This document shows, piece after piece, positions 26,017 through 34,535 of a DNA stretch of 64,000 bases. The stretch is taken from the NCBI RefSeq assembly GCF_003265345.1, contig NZ_QFWW01000006.1:55079-119078 (forward strand). Direction: 5' to 3'. This stretch comes from Lentzea terrae. Lineage in GTDB: Bacteria > Actinomycetota > Actinomycetes > Mycobacteriales > Pseudonocardiaceae. Each line of letters starts with the position of its first letter. The stretch's first letter is position 1. Under the pieces are notes generated by a model, which was given only the letters and a program-made list of their open reading frames with translations, was not told the origin of the DNA and searched no databases. The position numbers and the translations under genes were made by a program.

Positions 26017-28965
26017 GTGGCGAACGGCAGTGCGAAGCGACGTCCCACCATCGGGATGATCACCGCTGGCCCGCTCATCGAGCTCGCGGGCGAGCAGTGG
26101 CGCGGTGTCAGTGACGGCGCCTTGCACCTCGGGTGTGACCTGCTTTGTTTCGTCGGCAGCGAATTGGACCACCCGGACGCGCACAAGCGGCGGGCCAACA
26201 CCGTTTACGACCTGATTTCGCCCAATCGGATCGATGCGCTCGTTGTGTGGACTACGCGCGTGGGGCAGCTCGTCGGGTCCGCGGGCATGCAGGAGTTCGT
26301 GAAGCGGTACGCGCCGATGCCGATGGTGAGTGTGGAGACCTCCCTCGCGCAGTGGCCGACCGTTCTGATGGACAACCGGGACGGCATGGAACAGGCCGTT
26401 GACCACCTCATCGAGGTGCACGGCAAGCGCAGGATCGCGTTCGTGAGAGGACCGCAAACGCATGCGGGCGCGCAGGAGCGGTACCAGGGGTACGCGGACT
26501 CGTTGAGCAAGCACGGGATTCCGTTCAACCCCGAGCTGATCACCATGCCCGGCTCGTTCATCTGGGAACCGAGCGGCGCGGCCGAGGCGATCAGAAAGAT
26601 GATCGCCGGCCTCGACGAGCCGCCGGACGCCATCGCCGCGGCGAACGACGACTACGCCATCGGCGTCGTGTCCGCGTTGGAGGAGTTGGGGTTCCGCACG
26701 CCAGAAGACGTCGCGGTCGTCGGGTACGACAACCACACCAACGTCCGCACGCACGATCTCGGCTACGTGACGGCCACGGGCGATGGGCCGCCGGACCGGG
26801 TGCGTCGCGAGGTGAACATCGACGCGGCGACGCCCGCGTTCACCACGGTCAGGGCGCCGTTCCACGAGATGGGGTACCGGGCCGCGGAACTGGCGATGGC
26901 GCTCGTCCAGGGCCGGCCCACGCTCCCGATGCAGACCATGTCGACCGAGTTGATCGTCCGGAGGTCGTGCGGCTGTCTGCCGTCCGGTCTCGGCGACCAC
27001 GCTCCCGCGCACGGCCGGCTCAACATCTCCGAGTCGGCGACGGCCGCCACGGTGGCCGACCACCTGCGCAGCTCGCTCGGCCCGTTGCAGGCCAGGCTCC
27101 CGGACGGCTGGGCAGAGCAGCTGATCGTCGAGCTCATGGCGGCCGGCAGAGGAGAGGTCGAAGGGGCCGAGTTCCTCCGGCTGCTCGCCGAGTACATCCG
27201 GGCGAGCGCGCGCGCCGGATGCGAACCTGAACGCTGGTGGCCACCGCTGTTCGACCTCCATCGGTTCGTGACGGCACGGATCAGCGACGCCACGCTCATC
27301 AACGACCTGTGGCTGCGCGTGCAACTCCTTGTCGGCGATGCGTTCGCCACGGACGCACGGTTCAAGTACCTCTCGCACGAACGCCACGACCAGACGGTGC
27401 GCGAAGCAGGACAACGGCTCATCGCGTCGCGCGACGTCGACGAGCTGACGAACGCCCTCACCGAAGAACTCCCCCGCCTAGGCATCCCTGGCTGTCACGT
27501 CATGGCGTACGACAACGCGGGTACGGCGCGCGCGCTCGTGCGGTACGAGGGCAACGAGCTAAAGGAACACCCGACCGCCCCGTTCCCCGCCATCAACCTG
27601 ACGCCGTACCCCTTCAAGAGGCCGCAGCCGTTCAGCGCGATGTGCGTGCCGCTCTACACCGACGAAGACCACCTCGGCTACGCGATCTTCGAGCAGGGCC
27701 CGGAACCCGGCTGGATCTACGAGGCCGTGCAGCAGCAGCTCAGCAGCGCACTCCGCGGCATCCGGCTGATGCAGGAACTGAAGGACGCGCGCGCACGGCT
27801 CGAAGAACGCGTCGGCGAGACCGAAGCCCAACTGCGGCACGCACAGAAGATGGAGGCCATCGGCCGGTTGACCGGTGGCATCGCGCACGACTTCAACAAC
27901 ATCCTCACCGTCGTGAACGGCAACAGCGAGATGCTGCTGCGGCGCACGCTTCAGGACGACCCGCGCCGCACTGCGATCGAGGACATCAGGCACGCCGGCG
28001 AACGGGCCGCGAACCTCACCCGGCAGCTGCTCGCGTTCACCCGTCAGCAGGTCCTGCACCCGGAGTCGCTCGACCTGAAGCACAACCTCACCAAGATCCA
28101 CTCGATGCTGCGCACGCTCGTCGGCGACCACATCGAGCTGGAGCTCGAACTGCCGGACCGCATCGCCCGCGTGTGGGCGGACGCGGGCCAGGTCGAACAG
28201 ATCCTGTTCAACCTCGCGGTCAACTCCCGCGACGCGATGCCTGACGGCGGCACGCTCACGATCTCCGTCGCGGACACCACGCTCGGCCACGGCGACACCG
28301 GCCGGATCGTCGGCGTCCGGCCGGGCGAGTACGTCGTGCTGCGCGTCCAGGACACCGGCGCCGGCATGGCACCGGACGTGCAGGCGCAGGTGTTCGAGCC
28401 GTACTTCACCACCAAACCGGTCGGCAAGGGCACCGGCCTCGGCCTGAGCACGGTGTTCGGCATCGTGCAGCAGTCCGGCGGCCAGATCGAGCTGATCAGC
28501 GCACCGGGCAAGGGCACGACCGTCGAGGTCTACCTGCCGGTCCCGCACGAACGCGATGGCACGCCTGAAGCACCGTGCGCGCGCCGCGCCACCACGCACC
28601 AAGGAGCGGGCACGGTGCTCGTGGTGGAGGACGACGCGCAGGTGCGGATCATGACCCGCCGCTCGCTGGAGGCCGCCGGTTACTCGGTGATCGAGGCGAG
28701 CGACGGCCAGGAGGCGCTGCAGCTCGCGACGGCCCACCGCAGCACGATCGACCTCGTGCTCACCGACGTCGTGATGCCGAAGATGGGCGGGCCCGAACTG
28801 GTCCGGCTGCTGCGCTCGACCGGCGCCGCGCCCGCCGTCATCTACATGTCCGGCTACACGACAGACGAGGTCCTCGACGACGAAGTGCTGATCACCAAGC
28901 CGTACGTGGAGAGCGAACTCCTGGAACGCGTCCGGGACGCACTTGCGGACCCCTTCAAGGCCTGA
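26017..28965 (+). CDS. Hybrid histidine kinase with LacI/PBP-like sensor and receiver
   Basis: The 982-residue protein starts at GTG 26017 behind GGGGG (a TTG at 25999 lies inside an operator-like dyad). Residues 1-325 are a LacI/ribose-binding-type ligand domain without its helix-turn-helix or any signal peptide (PTIGMITAGPLIELAGEQW, KRRIAFVRGP, AAANDDYAIGVVSALEELGF). A helical/GAF-like section and a coiled coil lead to the H-box RLTGGIAHDFNNILTVVNG, N-box FNLAVNSRDAMPDGG and G-box FTTKPVGKGTGLGLST. A C-terminal receiver has phospho-Asp in LVLTDVVMPKMGG and the conserved Lys in LITKPYVES. It likely senses a cytoplasmic sugar-like ligand. A separate receiver protein is encoded at 31219-31608. 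Confidence 0.9.
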   Translation: MANGSAKRRPTIGMITAGPLIELAGEQWRGVSDGALHLGCDLLCFVGSELDHPDAHKRRANTVYDLISPNRIDALVVWTTRVGQLVGSAGMQEFVKRYAPMPMVSVETSLAQWPTVLMDNRDGMEQAVDHLIEVHGKRRIAFVRGPQTHAGAQERYQGYADSLSKHGIPFNPELITMPGSFIWEPSGAAEAIRKMIAGLDEPPDAIAAANDDYAIGVVSALEELGFRTPEDVAVVGYDNHTNVRTHDLGYVTATGDGPPDRVRREVNIDAATPAFTTVRAPFHEMGYRAAELAMALVQGRPTLPMQTMSTELIVRRSCGCLPSGLGDHAPAHGRLNISESATAATVADHLRSSLGPLQARLPDGWAEQLIVELMAAGRGEVEGAEFLRLLAEYIRASARAGCEPERWWPPLFDLHRFVTARISDATLINDLWLRVQLLVGDAFATDARFKYLSHERHDQTVREAGQRLIASRDVDELTNALTEELPRLGIPGCHVMAYDNAGTARALVRYEGNELKEHPTAPFPAINLTPYPFKRPQPFSAMCVPLYTDEDHLGYAIFEQGPEPGWIYEAVQQQLSSALRGIRLMQELKDARARLEERVGETEAQLRHAQKMEAIGRLTGGIAHDFNNILTVVNGNSEMLLRRTLQDDPRRTAIEDIRHAGERAANLTRQLLAFTRQQVLHPESLDLKHNLTKIHSMLRTLVGDHIELELELPDRIARVWADAGQVEQILFNLAVNSRDAMPDGGTLTISVADTTLGHGDTGRIVGVRPGEYVVLRVQDTGAGMAPDVQAQVFEPYFTTKPVGKGTGLGLSTVFGIVQQSGGQIELISAPGKGTTVEVYLPVPHERDGTPEAPCARRATTHQGAGTVLVVEDDAQVRIMTRRSLEAAGYSVIEASDGQEALQLATAHRSTIDLVLTDVVMPKMGGPELVRLLRSTGAAPAVIYMSGYTTDEVLDDEVLITKPYVESELLERVRDALADPFKA

Positions 28966-29082
28966 CGCTCGTTGTACTGATGCATTCGGACCTGTCGGAC
29001 AACACAACCCCCTTGTTGGATCGGGTTCGGGGACCTCGCTGGGGAGTGGCGGGGTAGTTCGATCTCTGAGGGGGAGATTCGC

Positions 29083-31212
29083 TTGTCTGTGCTCAAATTC
29101 GGCCGAAGATCAGCCGCGGTTGCGGCGAGCTTGCTGATGGCCGCGGCCGGGGTGGTGCCGGCCGTCGGCGCCGCTGCCGCAGTCGACCAGGTGGTGTTCT
29201 GGAACGGGGTCGTGCTGGACACCTTCCGGCAGGCCGGGGGTGCACCGGGCCCGCTGGCCAGGGGTTCCGCGATGACGTTCCGGGCGATGCAGGCCGCCAA
29301 CGTCCCGCAGGCGCCCAACCGCAGTGCCGCGATGGCCGCGGCGGCCTACAACGTGCTGATCCGGGTCTTCAACCGGAACGACTACCCGGGCGTCACGCTC
29401 GACTTCGCGGCCAAGTACGACGAGGCACTGACGCACGCCGGTTCCAGCGGCAACGACGCCTCCACCACGTTCGGCCGGCAGAAGGCCGAGGCCGAAGTGG
29501 CCGCGCGGGCCAACGACGGCTGGAACGACCGCACACCTTATGTACCGGCCGGCAACATGCCGGGAGCATGGCGGCCGACCGGCGGGTCCTGCGCCAGCGC
29601 GGCCGACACGGGCACCCCGAACTGGGGCAAGGTCCGGCCGTTCGTGCTCTCGTCCGGGTCGCAGTTCCGGCCGCCGGCACCCTCCAACGCCACCAACTAC
29701 GGTCAGCTGCTGAGCAGCACCGAGTACAACACCCAGGTCACCGAGGTGTTCCAGTTCGGCGGGAAAGACGGCCCCGGCGTCGTGCGCAACCAGGAGCAGA
29801 CCGAGATCGCCTGGTTCTGGGCCAACGACCTGGACCGCACCTACAAGCCGCCGGGCCAGCTGCTGGAGCACACCCGGATCATCGCGGAGCGGCAGGCGCT
29901 CAACCAGGACGAGAAGATCAAGCTGTTCACCTGGGTGGCCGTCGCGCTCGCCGACGCCTCCATCGCGGCGTGGGACACCAAGTTCCAGACCCCGATCGAC
30001 CTGTGGCGACCGGTCGACGGCGTCAACCACAACTACCCCGGCGCCAACTGGCTGCCGCTGTCGGCCGACCGCGACGGCAACCCGGTCACCCCGTGCTTCT
30101 CGGCCTGGGTGTCCGGGCACGCCACCTTCGGCGGGGCCTGGGCCGGGGTGATGAAGCGGTACTTCGGCAGCGACGAGATCCCGGGCGGGCCGTTCGAGGC
30201 CACCACCGAGGACCCGCACGCGGCCACCGAGCCGGACGGCACCGTGAAGCGCCGCACGTTCAGCTCCTTCACCGCTGCCGCGAGAGAGAACGCGTTGAGC
30301 CGGCTCTATCTAGGCGTGCACTACCGCTTCGACGGCGACCTCGACGGACTCACCCTCGGCGACAACGTGGCCGCCACCGTGGTCTCGGCCGCCCAGGTAC
30401 CGGAGCTGTGGACGCCCACGGGCACGTTGGGCGACCTCGATCTCGACGGCAAGAACGACGTCCTGGCGCGGAACCGGGCGGGAGAGCTCCTGCTCTACCC
30501 CGGCACCGGCGCACCGGGCTTCAAGCCGCCCTACCGCGTCGGCGCGGGGTTCAACTTCGCCAACTCCATGGTGATCGCCGACTTCACGCTGGACGGGAAG
30601 CCCGACCTGGTCACCAGGCGGGCGAGCAACGGCGAGCTGACTCTCTTCGCCCACACCGGCAACCCCGCCGCACCGTTCAACGGCACCGGTGATGTCATCG
30701 GGGTCGGTTTCGGCGGCATGGACGCGATCAACGCCGTCGACATGACCCTGGACGGGAAGCCCGACCTGGTCACCCGCCGAGCCAGCAACGGCGAACTGCG
30801 GCTCTTCGCCCACACCGGCAACGTCGGCGCCCCGCTCAACGGCACCGGCTCGGTCATCGGGACCGGCTTCGGCGGCATGGACGCGATCAACGCCGTCGAC
30901 CTCACCCTCGACGGCAAGCCCGACCTGCTCACCCGCCGGGCCCGCGACGGAGAGCTGAGGCTCTTCGCCCACACCGGCAACGTCGGCGCGCCCATCAACG
31001 GCACCGGCACCGACGTGGGCTCCGGCTTCGGCGGCATGAACGCCCTGCTGGTCGGCGACTTCAACAACGACCACCGAGCGGATCTGATCACCCGCCAGAC
31101 CGCCACCGGTGAGCTGAGGTTCTACGCGCACACCGGCCGTGCCGGCGCACCGTTCGCCGGCACGGGCACCGTCATCGGCGTCGGCTGGAACGGCATGACC
31201 GACATCGACTGA
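29083..31212 (+). CDS. Secreted vanadium-type haloperoxidase/PAP2 protein with VCBS/FG-GAP repeats
   Basis: The 709-residue protein starts at TTG 29083 (GAGGGGGA lies about eight bases upstream) with an Ala-rich signal peptide ending near AVGAAAA. The vanadium chloroperoxidase/PAP2 motifs are present: DTKFQTPIDLWRPVDGVNH (Lys and Arg), SAWVSGHATFGGAW (SGH) and SRLYLGVHYRFDGDLDG (Arg-His-Asp). From about residue 450 there are five VCBS/FG-GAP-like beta-propeller repeats with the unit DLTLDGKPDLLTRRA and LRLFAHTGNVGAPLNGTG. It could oxidise halides or act as an extracellular phosphatase. Which activity it has cannot be told from sequence. No cofactor genes are adjacent. Confidence 0.88.
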   Translation: MSVLKFGRRSAAVAASLLMAAAGVVPAVGAAAAVDQVVFWNGVVLDTFRQAGGAPGPLARGSAMTFRAMQAANVPQAPNRSAAMAAAAYNVLIRVFNRNDYPGVTLDFAAKYDEALTHAGSSGNDASTTFGRQKAEAEVAARANDGWNDRTPYVPAGNMPGAWRPTGGSCASAADTGTPNWGKVRPFVLSSGSQFRPPAPSNATNYGQLLSSTEYNTQVTEVFQFGGKDGPGVVRNQEQTEIAWFWANDLDRTYKPPGQLLEHTRIIAERQALNQDEKIKLFTWVAVALADASIAAWDTKFQTPIDLWRPVDGVNHNYPGANWLPLSADRDGNPVTPCFSAWVSGHATFGGAWAGVMKRYFGSDEIPGGPFEATTEDPHAATEPDGTVKRRTFSSFTAAARENALSRLYLGVHYRFDGDLDGLTLGDNVAATVVSAAQVPELWTPTGTLGDLDLDGKNDVLARNRAGELLLYPGTGAPGFKPPYRVGAGFNFANSMVIADFTLDGKPDLVTRRASNGELTLFAHTGNPAAPFNGTGDVIGVGFGGMDAINAVDMTLDGKPDLVTRRASNGELRLFAHTGNVGAPLNGTGSVIGTGFGGMDAINAVDLTLDGKPDLLTRRARDGELRLFAHTGNVGAPINGTGTDVGSGFGGMNALLVGDFNNDHRADLITRQTATGELRFYAHTGRAGAPFAGTGTVIGVGWNGMTDID

Positions 31213-31218
31213 TCATCG

Positions 31219-31608
31219 TCAGGAGGCTTGTGCGCGCCGCGCCACCGCGGCGCGCACGGTCTCGTCGAGCTTCTCGATGCGGAACGGCTTCTGCAGGTAG
31301 CCCGCGACGTCGTAGCCGGCGAACCGGCGCTCCAGCGATGTTCGGTCGTGGCCGCTGGTCAGCACGACGGGCACCTGCAGTCCCTCGCGCGCCAGCTCGG
31401 CCAGCACCTCCCCGCCGGACAGGCCGGGCATGCTGTGGTCGAGCAGCATCGCGCTGATCTCCGCGCTGCGTTCGCGCACGATCGCGATCGCCTCGGTGCC
31501 GTCGCTGGCCTGCAGGACCGTGAAACCGAGCTCCTCGAGCAGGCTGACGGTGTACCTCCGCACGGGGTCCTCGTCCTCGACCACGAGCACCAGCCCAGCT
31601 TGCGACAT
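31219..31608 (-). CDS. Single-domain response regulator (CheY-like receiver)
   Basis: The 129-residue protein is a receiver domain only, starting at ATG 31608. LVLVVEDEDPVRRYTVSLL carries the acidic pair, AMLLDHSMPGLSGGEVL the phospho-Asp, PVVLTSGHD the switch Ser/Thr, and AGYLQKPFRIEKLD the conserved Lys. Without an output domain it probably works by protein binding or phosphotransfer. The hybrid kinase at 26017 is a plausible partner. It is convergent with the haloperoxidase gene. Confidence 0.9.
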   Translation of the reverse strand: MSQAGLVLVVEDEDPVRRYTVSLLEELGFTVLQASDGTEAIAIVRERSAEISAMLLDHSMPGLSGGEVLAELAREGLQVPVVLTSGHDRTSLERRFAGYDVAGYLQKPFRIEKLDETVRAAVARRAQAS

Positions 31609-31693
31609 GCGCGTCAGTATGCCGGAAACTATTCGGTCTCTCAGCACCAGGGCGGCACCTGTTTTTGGCAATTCTTCACGAACTGCTCCATCA

Positions 31694-31720
31694 GTGTGAC
31701 CTGGGCCATTTGGATCACAC
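31694..31720 (+). promoter_or_regulatory. Possible operator upstream of the first DUF4360 gene
   Basis: GTGTGA (31694-31699) and TCACAC (31715-31720) form a 6-bp dyad with a 15-base spacer, between the divergent receiver and DUF4360 genes. The half sites look Crp-like but the spacing is not the classical six bases. It may be fortuitous. Confidence 0.3.
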
Positions 31721-31802
31721 CATTGGTAGAGGGTCTGCGCTAACCTTCGCGGCACCGCTGCCGCTCCACGCTGAGAAAGAGGCACCAGGAAAGGCCAACT
31801 TC

Positions 31803-32429
31803 ATGCGTAAAGCGACGGCAGCAGCCGCTCTGGCCGTGCTGTTCACATTGTCGTCCACACCTGCGCACGCCGACGCGATTCCTTCGGAGCGGGTGACGGT
31901 CGACGTGGTGACGGTGAACGGTTCCGGGTGCAAGCAAGGCACCGCAGAAGTGATCGTGTCACCCGACAACACTTCGTTCTGGGTGATCTACAGCGACTAC
32001 CTCGCCCAGGCGGGCAAGGGCGCCGGTGCGACCGACTTCCGGAAGAACTGCCAGCTCAACCTGCAGATCAACGTGCCGCAGGGCTTCACCTACGGCATCG
32101 CGGAAGCGAACTACGCCGGTTACGGGAACCTCGGCCGCGGCGCCACCGGGCACCAGTGGGTGAGTTACTACTTCCAAGGTCAATCGGCCACCACCACGTG
32201 GAAGCACTCCTTCAACGGGCCGTTCGACGACAACTGGTCGATCACGCACCGCACCGAGTTCTCGGAGATCGTTTGGGCACCGTGCGGAGAGAAGCGCAAT
32301 CTCAACGTCAACAGCGCGCTGCGCGTTGACAAGGGTAGCTCGGATGCCAATACAAACAGTTTCATGACGATGGACTACACGCGCGGAGAAGTGCGTACCC
32401 TGCACCACTTCTCGTGGAAGCGCTGCTGA
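31803..32429 (+). CDS. Secreted DUF4360-family protein
   Basis: The 208-residue protein has a clear signal peptide (MRKATAAAALAVLFTLSSTP then AHA) and the family features VDVVTVNGSGCKQGTAEV, FWVIYSDYLAQAG, RKNCQLNLQINVPQGFTYG and a C-terminal VWAPCGEKRNLNVNSALRV. Several conserved Cys should form disulfides outside the cell. DUF4360 has no established function. The next gene is a paralogue. The start is ATG 31803. Confidence 0.88.
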   Translation: MRKATAAAALAVLFTLSSTPAHADAIPSERVTVDVVTVNGSGCKQGTAEVIVSPDNTSFWVIYSDYLAQAGKGAGATDFRKNCQLNLQINVPQGFTYGIAEANYAGYGNLGRGATGHQWVSYYFQGQSATTTWKHSFNGPFDDNWSITHRTEFSEIVWAPCGEKRNLNVNSALRVDKGSSDANTNSFMTMDYTRGEVRTLHHFSWKRC

Positions 32430-32503
32430 TATTCAACAAAGGCCGCCGCCGCCATCTCAACCGCCGCCACCCCCCTGCGAGTTGCGTTGGAAAGGTGTCC
32501 ACC

Positions 32504-33133
32504 ATGCTCAACGCGGTTGCCGCTGCCCTGCTGGCCTCGACCATCATCATCCCGCCCGGCGCACCGAACGAGACGCCGCCGCCCGACCACATCACGATCG
32601 ACATCGTCACGATCAACGGCTCGGGCTGTCCCGCGGGCACGGCGGCCGTCGCTGTCTCCGAGGACAACAAGGCCTTCACGGTCACCTACAGCGACTACCT
32701 GGCCCAGGTCGGCGTCGGCGCCAAGCCCACCGACCTGCGCAAGAACTGCCAGCTCAACCTGCGGGTCAACGTGCCGCAGGGCTTCACCTACGGCGTCGCT
32801 CAAGCCGACTACAGAGGCTTCGCTCATCTGGAGCGCGGTGCGTACGCCATCGAGAAGGCCAACTACTACTTCCAGGGCATGTCCCAGACGGAGCAGATCT
32901 CGCACCGGTACAACGGACCCGTCAGCGACGACTGGCAGGCCACCGACACCACCGAGGTCGCCGCGATCGTCTACGCCCCGTGCGGCGAGAAGCGGAACTT
33001 CAACATCAACACGGAGCTCCGGGTCTACGGCGGCACCTCCAACACCGCCACGACCACGAGCTTCATGACGATGGACTCGACCGACGGCAACCTCGAGACG
33101 ACGTACCACTTCGCCTGGAAGGAGTGCCCGTAG
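32504..33133 (+). CDS. Secreted DUF4360-family protein, tandem paralogue
   Basis: The 209-residue protein matches its neighbour across the mature region: IDIVTINGSGCPAGTAAVAV, VTYSDYLAQVGVGAKPTDLR, RVNVPQGFTYGVAQADYRG and VYAPCGEKRNFNINTELRV. ATG 32504 was chosen because GGAAAGG lies eight bases upstream; the hydrophobic N terminus (LNAVAAALLASTIIIPPGAP) is then a short signal peptide. The pair are clearly a tandem duplication, with a 74-base gap. Function is unknown. Confidence 0.87.
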   Translation: MLNAVAAALLASTIIIPPGAPNETPPPDHITIDIVTINGSGCPAGTAAVAVSEDNKAFTVTYSDYLAQVGVGAKPTDLRKNCQLNLRVNVPQGFTYGVAQADYRGFAHLERGAYAIEKANYYFQGMSQTEQISHRYNGPVSDDWQATDTTEVAAIVYAPCGEKRNFNINTELRVYGGTSNTATTTSFMTMDSTDGNLETTYHFAWKECP

Positions 33134-33145
33134 CCACCTCTCTCG

Positions 33146-33178
33146 GCTACCGCACACGCCCGGTGCGTGTGCGGTAGC
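33146..33178 (+). terminator. Long hairpin after the DUF4360 pair
   Basis: GCTACCGCACACGC (33146-33159) and GCGTGTGCGGTAGC (33165-33178) are perfect 14-bp arms with a five-base loop, just after the second DUF4360 gene. Only a short T-run (ATTTG) follows, as is common for actinobacterial terminators. Confidence 0.8.
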
Positions 33179-33266
33179 ACATTTGTGAGCGCCACGGCGT
33201 ACGAAACCGCGTTGTCGACTGTCTGCACTGTGTGACGGGGCAGGTCGGGGCGAAGGGGCAGCAGTT

Positions 33267-34535
33267 ATGCCAACCGCGACATACGCGCAGTACGGTGATG
33301 GCCGGAAGGCTCACAAGGGAGGTCGGATCCTGACCGCCACGCTGCTTCCGGCCAGGCGCACGCAGAACGCCGAGGCCGGCTCGCGCTGGTCTCTGCGCGG
33401 CGACCCGCGCCAGCTCCTCATCGACCTGGCGATGGTTCTCGTCGCGCTGCTCGACGTCTGGCTGAAGTCGCAGTGGATCAAGGCACTGCCGCCGGACCCT
33501 GACTTCCCCGCCGTCCAGGTCTACCAGGAGGTGTTCAACTGGATCGCGGTCGCCGCGCTGCTGATGCGCCGCCGCTTCCCGTTCCTGGTCCTCGTGCTGA
33601 CCGTGCCCGGCTTCTTCACCGGCTGGGCGCAGATGGCCGCGATGATCGCCCTCTACACGGTGGCGCGCCGCTACGTGACCGGCTGGCAGACCGTCGTGGC
33701 CGGGGTGCTCGTGTGGTCGTGCCGCTTCATGACCTGGCCGCCGTCGGAGTTCACCAAGACCCCGCTCTCCGGCCACTTCCACTCGGCGATCTACGGCTTC
33801 CTCGTGGTGGGCCTGCCGATCGCGATCGCCCTGCTCGCGCACGCCCGGCAGGAGCTGTCTGCCCGCATCACCGAGCTCGCCGAGTCGCGCGAGAGAGAAC
33901 GCGTGCTGCACGCGCACGCCATCAGAGCGGACGAACGGGCAAAGCTCGCCCGCGAGATGCACGATGTGGTGTCCCACCAGGTCAGCCTCATCGCGATGCA
34001 GGCGGGCGCGCTGCGCATGGCCGTGGCCGACGCCGAGCACAAGCAGGTCGCGGGCACCATCCGCACTCTCTCGACCAGAACGCTGGACGAGCTCCGTCAG
34101 CTCGTGTCCGTCCTGCGCGCCCCAGAGGACACCCCGCAGCCGGGCGTCGACGAGCTGGCCGAGCTCGCCGCCGATGCCGGTTTCGAGGTGTCCGTGCAGC
34201 TCAAGGGCGCGGTGCAGGACCTCGCCGCACCGGTGTCCGGCGCGGTGTACCGGACGGTGCAGGAGGCCCTGACCAACATCCGCAAGCACGCCGTCGGGTC
34301 GAGCGCGACGGTGCTCATCGACGCGGACGACAGCGCCGGCGACGTCCTGGTCGAGGTGCGCAACACGCCGCCGTCCAGCCCGTCGTCCTCACTCCCGAGC
34401 GGCGGGCACGGCCTCGTCGGGCTGCGGGAACGGGCCACGTTGCTGGGCGGCCAGTTCTCCGCGGGACCGACCGAGGAAGGCGGCTTCCTGGTGTCGGCGT
34501 CGTTCCCGAAGCAGCGAACGGTCTCCGCCGACTAG
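33267..34535 (+). CDS. Sensor histidine kinase (NarL/DesK type), orphan
   Basis: The 422-residue protein has four or five TM segments (about residues 48-180) in place of a large extracellular sensor. A HisKA_3 dimer domain follows with the phospho-His in KLAREMHDVVSHQVSLIAMQ, and an HATPase domain with TVQEALTNIRKHAVG (N-box) and GHGLVGLRERATLLGG (G-box). This family normally pairs with a LuxR/NarL-type response regulator, but none is adjacent. The ATG 33267 start has no good RBS, so the true start could be somewhat further in. It is convergent with the next gene, with a four-base overlap. Confidence 0.87.
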   Translation: MPTATYAQYGDGRKAHKGGRILTATLLPARRTQNAEAGSRWSLRGDPRQLLIDLAMVLVALLDVWLKSQWIKALPPDPDFPAVQVYQEVFNWIAVAALLMRRRFPFLVLVLTVPGFFTGWAQMAAMIALYTVARRYVTGWQTVVAGVLVWSCRFMTWPPSEFTKTPLSGHFHSAIYGFLVVGLPIAIALLAHARQELSARITELAESRERERVLHAHAIRADERAKLAREMHDVVSHQVSLIAMQAGALRMAVADAEHKQVAGTIRTLSTRTLDELRQLVSVLRAPEDTPQPGVDELAELAADAGFEVSVQLKGAVQDLAAPVSGAVYRTVQEALTNIRKHAVGSSATVLIDADDSAGDVLVEVRNTPPSSPSSSLPSGGHGLVGLRERATLLGGQFSAGPTEEGGFLVSASFPKQRTVSAD

